Shown here: piece after piece, positions 38,701-48,825 of the stretch
Layout of the letters: every line of letters starts with the position of its first letter
Position numbering within the stretch: the first letter of the stretch is position 1
Origin: Heterobilharzia americana
Lineage: Eukaryota; Platyhelminthes; Trematoda; Strigeidida; Schistosomatidae
DNA: 64,000 nucleotides
Reading direction: 5' to 3'
Assembly: GCA_944470555.2 (NCBI GenBank)
Contig: OX104134.1
Location: 49,164,691 to 49,228,690, forward strand
Made by a program: the position numbers and the translations under genes
Notes under the pieces: model-generated
Seen by the model: the letters and a program-made list of their open reading frames with translations, nothing else
The model's database searches: none
Told to the model about the DNA's origin: nothing

Positions 38701-41603
38701 AGGCAAGGCTGATGATATAAGAAAGTTCCTAATAAATCTTATTCCGTTTACAACTATCACGGCCTTCAATTTGGTAGAAGCAAAATCTAAACTCGTTTTT
38801 GAACTTAATGAAAACGTATTGTTTATAAATCAGTCTATGTGGAGAAGTTTTCATCATCACAACTTTCGTAGTAATTCTAAATGTTTCGTATTTTTAATAT
38901 CGCAGTTGTGCTGTTATAATGATTTAACACAAAATTTAATAGAAGGAAATTATTGCACAATCAGATGGTTTTTGTTCTTCGAAAGTGGCTCTTAGAACGT
39001 AGTTCTGTAGTTAAAATACTCGTGTTAGTGACTGTTTTCACAAGTTTGTACACCAGTGAATATCAGGACTTCTGGAAAAGCATATCCTTTATTCTAATAG
39101 AGAACTTTAACTTAGGATATGGTTTTATATTCAGTTTGGTATCTTGCACTGCAATCCAGGGTGCCTGTTTCATCCTTTTTGGGACTAGTTAACTGAATAT
39201 ACCTGTATTCTAGAGAGTGATGTTGATCGCACTGATATTTGAACCCAGTAGCCATCACTTTAAACGCCACTAGGTCACTGGGTCAAGACAGTTACCCCTT
39301 GGGATATGATTTTTTTGTGATGGAAAGCTGCCAGTTTTCTTATGTTTTAATTCATATTACACACTTAGGAGAATATACCAGAATAGTAAGGTGAATTCGT
39401 CTACTCAGGCTGTTTAGGAGAGTGAATTCTGGATGTAGTGATACACACTAAACTTCGAATGATGGATGTTTGTCTTGATTACCGAAACCAGCTTTTCACC
39501 AACAAGTTTCTTTCGCAATAATATTTGTCACGTCAACACAAAAAGAGTGCTGAATTCTTTTTTTAGGCTGAATTGTGGACTGATAATCACAACATCTAGT
39601 TATTTTTGAGTTGGGAACCAGCAGCAGGAGATTTTGATGCGCTTTACCTTGTGATAATAAAAGTTTCAATTTTGTACAAGCTATTTTCAAAAACACTTAA
39701 GTCATGACGCTCGTATGGATAGCTTCAGGTAAACTTATTGAATCCAAAGTGCTTCCAGCTTAAGAGTGGCAACAGTAACAGTAACCTAAGATTAAGGAGA
39801 ATTTAATAAATGTTTTATCCCGATTTAGGGTTACCTTAGTATTTTACGTCCATGGTCTTGTAAGGGGAAGATTGCATAATTTGTTGAAAGGTGCGGTAGG
39901 CACACAACCACTCACCTATGGGGTTGGAATCCGACTGTTCTCGTTTTAAAATTTCTCAAACTCTTTCTTTTGAATATGGTCACTATGCTGTTTTGGTTAA
40001 GTTCATCTGAGTGTAAACTAGTATTTGGCTTGCTTTACAAAAATAGATCTAGGTTAAAGTTATGCTTGTTTATTACTCTAGCAAGCGCAAATATCTGATA
40101 TAATATTCCTCCGTAACGCGGAAATACTTCAAAACTTCGAAAACAACTGGTCATATACTTTCTAAAAGGATTAATAACGGTAGATTTGTCCGGAAATTTG
40201 CACCTGACATCCTATATCAATTAAGAATGGTGATATAAGTTAGGGAAGCGTTGTGTTGTAACAAGACTAGTACGCAGTTTGTTTATGTGATAGTCTATTT
40301 ACTGGTGTATTAGTTCTGACTTTCTCTGGTATCCTACTTTCCCTTAGGTGCAAAGCGATTTTGTGGTACCGAAAAAATGAACACTAAACACTAAGACTTA
40401 GCATGTGCTTGCAGTTTTGTAGAGTATGTTTTGATGTATAGGTGTTCATCCACGGAGCACGGCTACTTTACGTCAACTTTGTGCTGATTATCGGGGCAGT
40501 CAAACCAAGTGTAAGCAGATAAGCTATAACGTCTAAGACAAAACAATTATTGCTAGCATACCAATAAATATATTGTTTTTGTGAGCGGTTTATTACTATT
40601 GAAATGAGTCATTTGTTTTTGTTATCAGTACTTACACGAAAGTAAATTGGTGACTAGATTCGTACAAATACACATCGATTTATCGAAGACTGACCGCGTG
40701 TTAGGTAATAACAACACAACCAGTCTATTACAAGCTGATAGCTTGAATGACACATCTAATAGAAATCTGCAGTAATAACATAAAAATATCTGAACATAGG
40801 ATGTCACTTGAGTTAGGAATGCTTGCTGATTAAATATCTTCAAGCTATATATAAATAGGCTGTATACAGTTTGAATGTAAGCATAAGTCGTATTGACGTG
40901 AAAATTTAGTATTTTATTTTCACTTAGGAGGTATTTGTTGGTAGTCAATTGTCATTTAGTTGTCGCAAATTAGTCCCAGTACAGAAATTGGTCAATAAGC
41001 AGTTCTAGGTATCTATCTGCATAACACGTAATATTTCCGTTTCACGGGTGTGAGATAAAATGATAGTGAAAAACATGAAGGTTGACCCTGAACTGACACA
41101 AAAGTAATATACCAATGATCATTTCATGATTACCTTTATTAAATGTTCCAAAAAATATACCAATTTGTTTGTGGAATGATATCACTGAAAATTTTATGCG
41201 ACATGTTTCTTGCGAAACGATGAAATCAGCGATTGTCAAATGCATAAAATCGAGCTGGAATAGGTAAGATCCTATGAAAATCTTCCCTACAGTTATGTAA
41301 CCCACGCTTACCTTTGTAATTCAGAGAGCATTTTGACTTAAAAAGAACATAGGACAGGCCTTTTCATAGTTGATTAGAAAACACTTATTATGAAGATATC
41401 AGTATTCATTTAAACTGCTCTCATACGAACATTAAGAAGAATTAGTCAAATGCAGAGGATTCAAACAGTGTATCGTTTACCTAACAGACTTATAATCACT
41501 TTGCGTTTATATTAAACTAGTTATAGTGCAAGAAGTATGCTTGCCCCATTTGACACCTAAATAAGATTTTCGTCCTGACTTTACACATCTCTTGTACACT
41601 TAC
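38701..41603. other. Palindrome 2 spacer, anonymous DNA
   Basis: No gene seen. A decayed SINE lies at 39150-39300; the rest is AT-rich single-copy DNA. Confidence 0.5.
39150..39300 (-). repeat. Sm-alpha-like SINE with decayed hammerhead
   Basis: Minus strand: A-box-like GACCTAGTGGCG and B-box-like GGGTTCAAATATC, then a degraded hammerhead block (TTAACTA in place of CTGATGA, stem II TCC/GGA, GATGAAAC). Confidence 0.6.
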
Positions 41604-42009
41604 TGTTATGGGTTCGAGGCGCTAATGGTATATGTATATATTCCGAAACGAATATAATACGCGCGCTTAGCTGACAGCTAACTTGGTACGCAAGAGACAC
41701 TGACTGCAACCCCGGGACGAATAGAGAGACGATCGAAGCTGGCAGATGGGAGAGTGCATTACTCCGAGAATATAATATAATAACAATGAATCAATCCAAA
41801 ACACGTGAATAAGTATACACATGAAAACTGACCTTGTCCGCAATTGGAGAAATCCGCATAGTAAGAGTAAAAGCTAACCAATTAGCAAATTACATTACAA
41901 TGGAGGCAGAAATAGACTATTAGTCATACCGTAAAAATAATGTGGGAATGACACGTTAAAATGTTCGGATCGATAACAATGTTTTATACAGAACTGGGGC
42001 ATCACAACA
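41604..42009. mobile_element. Solo LTR, 406 bp, with 5-bp target duplication
   Basis: The segment begins TGTTATGGG and ends CATCACAACA, the TG...CA termini of long terminal repeats. It is flanked on both sides by the direct repeat CTTAC (41599-41603 and 42010-42014), as expected for a 5-bp target duplication of gypsy or BEL-type LTR retrotransposons. No internal element sequence lies next to it, so it is a solo LTR left by LTR-LTR recombination. Orientation cannot be fixed from termini alone. A trimmed inverted copy lies at 46555-46904. Confidence 0.8.
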
Positions 42010-42144
42010 CTTACTACATAACTTCAAGTACTTGAGTTTTCTAGAAGCATTCGAATATCAAGTAACTAAGACATTTAATCGGCAGGTAGTACCTTTAAGT
42101 AAACATACTTTGTAATTCAAAACAATATTGCTAGCCTGATGATT

Positions 42145-42220
42145 CATATTATTATTATATTATCATTATTATCATCGTATTACTCCTATTCATATTTATA
42201 TTATATTATTCATATCATTA
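42145..42220. repeat. ATT-rich imperfect microsatellite
   Basis: Irregular run of ATT/ATC triplets and TATT units; low-complexity sequence. Confidence 0.6.
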
Positions 42221-42544
42221 GTAGTTGAGATCAAAATAAATCTGCCCATAAGAGTTCTTTCATCTTGTGGAAACTAATATTATCTTAATAAATTACTAAG
42301 GCTTGTCATTTTCTAACTCATTGCTTCTGCAAACCTACTATTTTACTTTAACTGCATTCCACTAAATCCATTGTCATATTTTACAGATTTACTGGAGGTT
42401 AGCGAAGCTATATTGCATACTTATGGAATGTGTTGATCGTATGCTTAAATAATTAGCTAAATTGTTGTTGCGGTGCAATAATGGGTTATTCCATTTGTTA
42501 GTTGTTTTCCTTAATGGATTTAAAAGAAGGTGTTTCAACTTACT

Positions 42545-42730
42545 TGATAGTAATTATGGATAGTGGCTAGCATTAGAATCCACGACGCACTATTTTTCCT
42601 GCTTATTACTCACCAGCCGGGTGTATCTGCCTCTCTGTTACTGACCTGAACTCAGTGCCAGTCGCTTCGAATGCCAGAACGTTTTCCACTAAGCTACTGA
42701 GTTACGATAGCCACTGCCTGTCCTACGGGG
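42545..42730 (-). repeat. Sm-alpha-like SINE with decayed hammerhead
   Basis: Minus strand: A-box-like TAGCTTAGTGG, B-box-like GAGTTCAGGTC, then a degraded hammerhead (CTGGTGA, disrupted stem II, GGAAAA). It ends in the family motif GCTAGCCACTATCC. Confidence 0.65.
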
Positions 42731-42784
42731 AAAGCATATTTTCAAAGTTATAACTCATAAATCTACGTCGTTGACTGGACCCAA

Positions 42785-43135
42785 ATGGTCAGACATTTTT
42801 GGAATACGGGCTGCACTGCGGTTGTCTCAATATTGCCGGTACTATCAGTTTTGAAATAAACGAGAAACAGTGCCTAGTAGTAGAACCTAGGAAGCGTGTT
42901 TGTTCTTGCTTGGGAATCGTCAGATGGATGTTTCTGTGATTGAATTGATTAATCCCTGTTTTCAGTTTTAGTGGGGAAACATCACTCATTGAGAGTCAAG
43001 CACATCCAGGTAATTACTCCCAAATTGTCAAGGAAGCGCACCCTCGATTCCACTGCTAGGTGTTATCCAACAATACCATCAAAACTGAAAATACTGATAA
43101 TATCGAGACATCCCTACAGCAGCCCATATGTCAGT
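42785..43135. repeat. Head-to-head pair of decayed hammerhead SINE copies
   Basis: An imperfect inverted repeat: the minus-strand half (about 42965-42785) and the plus-strand half (about 42960-43135) both read through a TCACTCATTGAGAG-like upstream part, a degraded hammerhead and the family end motif. The minus half keeps an intact CTGACGA box near 42925 but has CAAA for GAAA; the plus half has lost both boxes. The open readings over this block are repeat artefacts. Confidence 0.6.
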
Positions 43136-43319
43136 AGTGGACCACCAATTCGGTTCAGTAAACAACGGATACTTACAAGCTATAACACTGAAAGCTGACT
43201 GATATCTGTTTTGTCACCTAGAACCTTGGATACTGATTGAGTGTCAAATGACAAATCTATTTTGAGGTTGTTATTCATCGAAGACTGACATCAGTTGGAG
43301 GAACAAAGGAAACCTGGGA

Positions 43320-43365
43320 GCACTGGACAGCTGTTTCGTCCTAGTATGGGACTCCTCAGCAGTGC
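43320..43365 (-). ncRNA. Hammerhead ribozyme motif, complete core, minus strand
   Basis: Mirror of the plus-strand motif, starting at the palindrome axis. Helix I GCACTG is at 43365-43360, box CTGAGGA at 43359-43353, stem II GTCC/GGAC at 43352-43349 and 43341-43338 with a seven-base loop, and GAAA at 43337-43334. Helix III runs to 43327, C17 is at 43326, and the closing CAGTGC is at 43325-43320. Cleavage is predicted after 43326 on the minus strand. It differs from the plus motif only in one extra loop base. Confidence 0.8.
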
Positions 43366-43410
43366 GCACTGCTGAGGAGTCCATACTAGGACGAAACAGC
43401 TGTCCAGTGC
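43366..43410 (+). ncRNA. Hammerhead ribozyme motif, complete core, plus strand
   Basis: Type I layout. Helix I strand GCACTG is at 43366-43371, with box CTGAGGA at 43372-43378 (position 7 is free in hammerheads). Stem II is GTCC 43379-43382 with GGAC 43389-43392, followed by GAAA at 43393-43396. A short helix III (ACA/TGT, loop GC) is at 43396-43403 and C17 is at 43404. The other helix I strand CAGTGC is at 43405-43410 and pairs six for six with 43366-43371. Cleavage is predicted after 43404. All invariant core bases are present. Transcription here is not shown. Confidence 0.8.
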
Positions 43411-44129
43411 TCCCAGGTTTCCTTTGTTCCTCCAACTGATGTCAGTCTTCGATGAATAACAACTTGAAATATTTCCAAATCTCCACAACCCCCTCAAAAT
43501 TTAAATCTATTTTGGTCAATCATAATTTCTAAGCTGAAATTAAATTTAGTTGGAAACTATTCTCGTTGGTCAGACACTGACTACTAGCAAGTATCTTGAT
43601 ATATAATCCCCTAGTAATGGTTTCATTCTGTTTATCAAGCTTTCAGTGTTGTCTCTAAGCTGTATAACCGCATATCATGTCACAGTTGAACTTATACTAG
43701 CTAAATTCGCACAGTGATCCAGTGAATACATTTTCATTTTAGTGACGAGATGATGTGGGCATTTTCTATCGAGGAACACTTATTCACATACTTGTATCAA
43801 TGTCTAATATATACGTTGACGAAATTTGGATTCAAAGCTTTATGCTGATTGCTCTCATCCGTCTTACATACATTTCCTTTCAAACAAGCCAAATTATAAA
43901 AAATGCATTTTTTATTCCTTCCATTTAAATTGAATTCAGTGCTGTCTTTTTTCGTTTCGAATACAAATGCAACCAAACAGCTGCAGCTTCTGCACATCAG
44001 TCAGAGATGTGAAATCATTCATAAGAACATGAAATATGCTCTTAAAAACGAATGCATCCCGTGAGGGAATAAAGTAATACGTCACTAGTTAGTATCTGAT
44101 TGCTGTAAAGTTTTTTTCTCCCCTTGAGC

Positions 44130-44660
44130 GACAATGTGAGAATGTCTTGGAGTACATTTCTCACCATCCAAATGTCGGTTGTCGCTCCAGAACTGTTGTA
44201 TGTTGACGACGAGTATAGAAGTAGACAATGGTGATATTAAGAGTGTTGACAACATCATTTGCTTCGGTAGTGATATCTCTCTTGGTAGGTCATTGACTGA
44301 TAAAGTCTTGGCATAGATTCAAAAAACACACTTGATCTGAGTCATATTTCGACATCTACAGCTGGGCCATGATTTCCGGCTACCTAATAAATGTTTTAAA
44401 AAACTGCGGTGCAGTTTGCTTTAATCCACTGTATCTATTCAATGAAGAGGGTATGAGGCTTGGGGTGTTGGACCACCGTTACCTTTAAAACAATGATCCT
44501 GTCGTGGTAGATGCCAAGTTAAAGTTTTAAGCAGAAGAGGCGAACCAGTTGATGAGGTTGTGAACCATCATCGACTAAATTGGCTGAGGCTCATGTCTAG
44601 TCACCATCTACCCAGTCACCCAGTGTTAGAGGGATTCTACAGTTAGCTAGACTTTAGCAA
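44130..44660 (+). mobile_element. Degenerate 3' fragment of a second LINE family
   Basis: Frame-switching translation gives SLGRSLTDKVLA-IQK, FRHLQLGHDFRLPNK, LGVLDHRYL and GEPVDEVVNHHRLNWLRL. These match the C-terminal region after the reverse transcriptase in a different schistosome non-LTR family (relatives: GGxVTDEVxxRIxKAR, LRHLWxxRDIRLxxK, LxVFDHRCLR, GKSVDEVVxLHRLRWLGH). Many stops; no reverse-transcriptase domain remains. Family name not assigned. Confidence 0.65.
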
Positions 44661-46496
44661 AGTACCAGTCTTAGATTGTTGGTCTGAGCCATGTACGGAA
44701 AGTAGACTTCTCGATTGGGGCTTGTATGACAATCAAAGCGGGTAGTCTCAAACTTTAGGTGATATGGCTCAGCATCAATCTCAGTGGAGCAGATTAACTC
44801 ACAGATTATCTTCATTTTAATCGTAATAACGAACTTCATCATAATTTTATTTCTTGTCTTTATTTTTTCGTAACTTATCACGATCTATTGAGTTCAAGAA
44901 TTTCAAAGCATCATTCAAGACAAACCACCTGCACAAGCGTTATTTAACTTAAGAAGTTCAGTCACATCAGGCAGCTATCCATACCATTCTAACAGGAACA
45001 GGTTTGTTAACCGTTTTATTTCACTGAGAAATGTGTAGCTATTATAAAACTTGTGAAGTAGTTAGCAGTCTCTGGCATACCCAAGTGTTATTATGCTTTC
45101 GTTTCACTAGGGAACAATCAAGATGGTATTTATTATCCAATTTATCACAGTATATTGTAAATTGACTTGCTTGGATTACAATTCGACCTTTGGCTGTAAA
45201 TTCACCAACCATACTGCATTGGTTGTTTTAAACCTTTATCATTCATCAATATTGTGTAACCACTTACTAGTTAAATATTTAACAAAGTCTATTGAAGATA
45301 AATGAAATTTGAAAACGAAGATTACATGTTCACTACACGCAAACGTGATATAATTTCATAATTTTCATCTTTTGAGTGTATGCTGGAAAGTATTCATTTT
45401 TATTCACTTGCCAAGTCTGTCATTTTGAGCACATTTTTTAGCATAAACAGGAGAAAAAAAGATGGACCAACAAAATCGGTTGGTTGCTTAATAGGCAAAA
45501 GATTCTTATGTATTCCAGGTTTTGGTTTTAAACAATACCAGTTACTTTTCCGTTGTTTTGGTGCTGCCAGTGTGTCACCCCCTAGTTACACGTGGTTAGT
45601 TATGTGTGCCATGAAATTATATGCATGCAGATGATACAATAAAGAAATCGTATCTCGTCGTAAAACTAAAACTTGTCTGTAGCCAACTGGTAGAATTCTC
45701 TTGTTTTCACCCACAAACTTATTGGCCGAATAATTATGCTTCTTTGCGAAATTACTTTCATTTTAGGTATCTCTTTTTGTTTTTTAGACTTTCTGATTTC
45801 TAGACTGATTGATGTACGCTAAAGATTATCATTCTGGAAATGAATTAGGAAAAAAGTCTATGAACGTACCTGGAAATTCATATTCGGCTTGTGTCAATCC
45901 ATGATCGATACTACTTTGAAATCAACCCCCTTGCACCTTCTTATTGAATTTCACCCCTTAAATTCACTGTTAAGTTGCCTCTAAGTAGACTTCTTGAAGT
46001 TCGAGCCAGATACCATGGTTCCTGAGTTCAGTCAAGTGAAGTGTGATTACAAATACCTTCCGACTGTGTTGAGTGATGATGACGCTATATCATCGACTGT
46101 CAGATAATGCGAGCAGGAACCACTGAAGTTGATTCTTGTAGCTGCTGAATCTAAGAACTAACACAAAATAAATATATTCACTTCTCTTTTTCTTGGATAT
46201 TTCTCTAGCTGATTTCAGTAGATAATGAGCACCTCTTCGAAACCGAACAATTGTTTTCAAAGCTCCCGATTAAAAAAGGTTTCATTCATCAATCATTTCA
46301 ATAACCGCGGTTTTCATCTGTTTATTATTACAGTTCACTTCTCAGAAGATATTTCCAAAGAAGCAATCATTTAGTTTATTAAAAGGAAAATAACTAGAAA
46401 TTCAGTTGTAACATTGAAACTTCACAACAAACACAGAGTGAACAATTCCATCCAGTATAACAACGGAGAATTACAAGCATATCAGCAAATAGTTAT
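44661..46496. other. Palindrome 2 spacer, anonymous DNA
   Basis: No gene, RNA or repeat recognised. Confidence 0.5.
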
Positions 46497-46499
46497 CTA

Positions 46500-46555
<56 letters not shown>
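46497..46555. repeat. (TA)n microsatellite with one interruption
   Basis: About 59 bp of TA dinucleotides with one TACA step. It ends exactly where the inverted LTR copy begins. Confidence 0.95.
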
Positions 46556-46560
<5 letters not shown>

Positions 46561-46909
46561 CCGAACATTTTAACGTGTCATTCCCACATTATTTTTACGG
46601 TATGACTAATAGTCTATTTCTGCCTCCATTGTAATGTAATTTGCTAATTGGTTAGCTTTTACTCTTACTATGCGGATTTCTCCAATTGCGGACAAGGTCA
46701 GTTTTCATGTGTATACTTATTCACGTGTTTTGGATTGATTCATTGTTATTATATTATATTCTCGGAGTAATGCACTCTCCCATCTGCCAGCTTCGATCGT
46801 CTCTCTATTCGTCCCGGGGTTGCAGTCAGTGTCTCTTGCGTACCAAGTTAGCTGTCAGCTAAGCGCGCGTATTATATTCGTTTCGGAATATATACATATA
46901 CCGTAAGCG
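46555..46909. mobile_element. End-trimmed inverted LTR copy
   Basis: 46904-46555 read on the minus strand matches 41630-41979 of the solo LTR over 350 bp with no difference that I could see. The outermost 26 bp on one side and 30 bp on the other, including both TG/CA termini, are missing. One edge is fused to a (TA)n tract. Without termini or a target duplication it is not a normal integration product. Confidence 0.85.
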
Positions 46910-48825
46910 TGTTTGAAAGCATAACACTTTTGTTTAATTTTATTTTCTGACAATTTCATACTTTATTTTGTTATATAGTCAACAAGCCAGGAGAGTTATC
47001 AGCACATTGCGCATCGTTTGATGTTAGACGGTTTGGAGATAACAGGCATAAAGCTGTGGACCTGTGTTTCGAGCTTGTTGCCTTGTGCAAGCAATAAACT
47101 TAGGTCCTTAGCTTCCTGCGCACTGACTCTAGCCGTCCAAAGTCCTATATCAGTTTGATTTCTAGGAGAATAAGGATAAAATTCTGCCGCAACATGCAAC
47201 CAAAGTTTCATTTATACGTCCGCGTCTTCACTCTAATCTACAGGTGTCTATTCCGTAGGGCACTAAGTTTTGACAGCTGTCCATTGTTAATTGTCTATAT
47301 GCGTATCCAGAACTGAAATACATGCCGCTTGCTTTCATAATAAAATTGACTCTTTTCTATGTGCACGTGTCAGCATAAAACGTAGGTCAGTAATCAAACT
47401 TTCTATTGTAGATAAGAATTCTCTGATGAAATATGAAAATCACCTAAGTAAATCAGACGATATGAGCCAAACCATTTTCCAAATATCATTCTTGAAGTTT
47501 TTTTGTAGCTTAATTCAACAACTGCTTGACATCCCATCTACAACGACAATTAGGTTACACCTGAATGCATTCAAATCCTTTAACGAGGGTTAAAATGCTG
47601 GAGTGACATCTCTGTCTGTGAACGCAGCACATCACCTCCACGTGAATCAGTTGCATAATACGCTAAAACATCCCTTATGAACCCCCACATGAGTAATTAC
47701 AAATTAACTTAGACTTTAAGCATATTTCGTGTGTTTAGTTTTGCCTAAGGTTTGAATTCCCTTTTTTTCGTGGAATCCTTTTTTTACTTACGTTCTATTT
47801 TGTTAAGACTGGCTTGTTGCATACATCGAAAACGTATATTGAGGAAATCTCAAACGTTTTTGTCGTACATTACCAACCCAAAATTATCAGTGAATGTCTT
47901 TTAAAAAATTTAATTCTTTATAGACTCCAGCGCCAGGTGAATTCTACAGACTTCGTTTTTATTTCAGCTGCAGTTCTATCATTCAGTAAGTCGTTTGAAA
48001 AAAAAAAACAGAATTCTACAAAGTAAAGCTATTGGTAATCTGTAAGAAACAATGGTAACCTGAAACCTTCAGTGGCATCTGCACCGAATGCAATGCAATG
48101 TCTTAGGTTCAGTCCACTATTTTATAAGGTCATGAATACGTCTTATTTATGTGTGCTAATGTGTACAAGGTTTAGTCTTCCCAAGTGCTTTCTAACATAA
48201 GTTCGTGTAAATTTGATCAACATCTATTCATTTTTGCAAATCATCAAACGCTAAGTGACGCGATTATAATTTTTGTCATTAAAACCATTTCGGCAAACGT
48301 TTGGTAAACACAAAAAAGTATTAGTAAAGATTACCAAATAAGAATATCTTAAGGTGCAGCCTGTCATCATAAAAATAAATACACTACCGAAAGAATATGA
48401 ATTTGGGGGGGAACTGCGCTTCATAGTGTAGTCTGGAAATCAAGTTAAAGTGAACAAGAATAGAATAAATAACGCAATCAGGTTCTCACATCACACATAG
48501 TACGTTTCTCATGCATGGAATAAGCATTTTCAATACTCCCATTAGCATTTTCCTCAAAATACCAAAAAACGTTTTACTTAATATCAGTGAATGATCTTCA
48601 GCTCACAGAGCAATTGTATTCAGAATAGCTCCTTCCCTACTGAAATCACTGTTTCAAACTAATCGATTGTATTTAAAAAAAAGGCATTAATTTATTCCAG
48701 TAAAACTGGAAAGCGTGTAAATATGCAGTGAATAAGCTTTCAAATTTCACGACGCATGGCATTTAAATGATTTTAAGTATGCGGAATAATAGTGTGACAA
48801 TGAGCTCATAAACTCGCATGATTAA
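46910..48825. other. Palindrome 2 spacer, anonymous DNA
   Basis: AT-rich; no gene or repeat recognised. Confidence 0.5.

Larger units (their letters stand above)
43267..43463. repeat. Near-loopless palindrome of a hammerhead SINE
   Basis: A 197-bp palindrome with its axis at 43365/43366, differing between arms by a single extra G (the run at 43348-43350). Each arm is the 3' two-thirds of the SINE family also seen at 36110, 51127 and 63133: hammerhead core, CCCAGGTTTCC region, and the GATGTCAGTCT tail. The tRNA-like head is absent, so neither arm has its own Pol III promoter. Confidence 0.9.
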
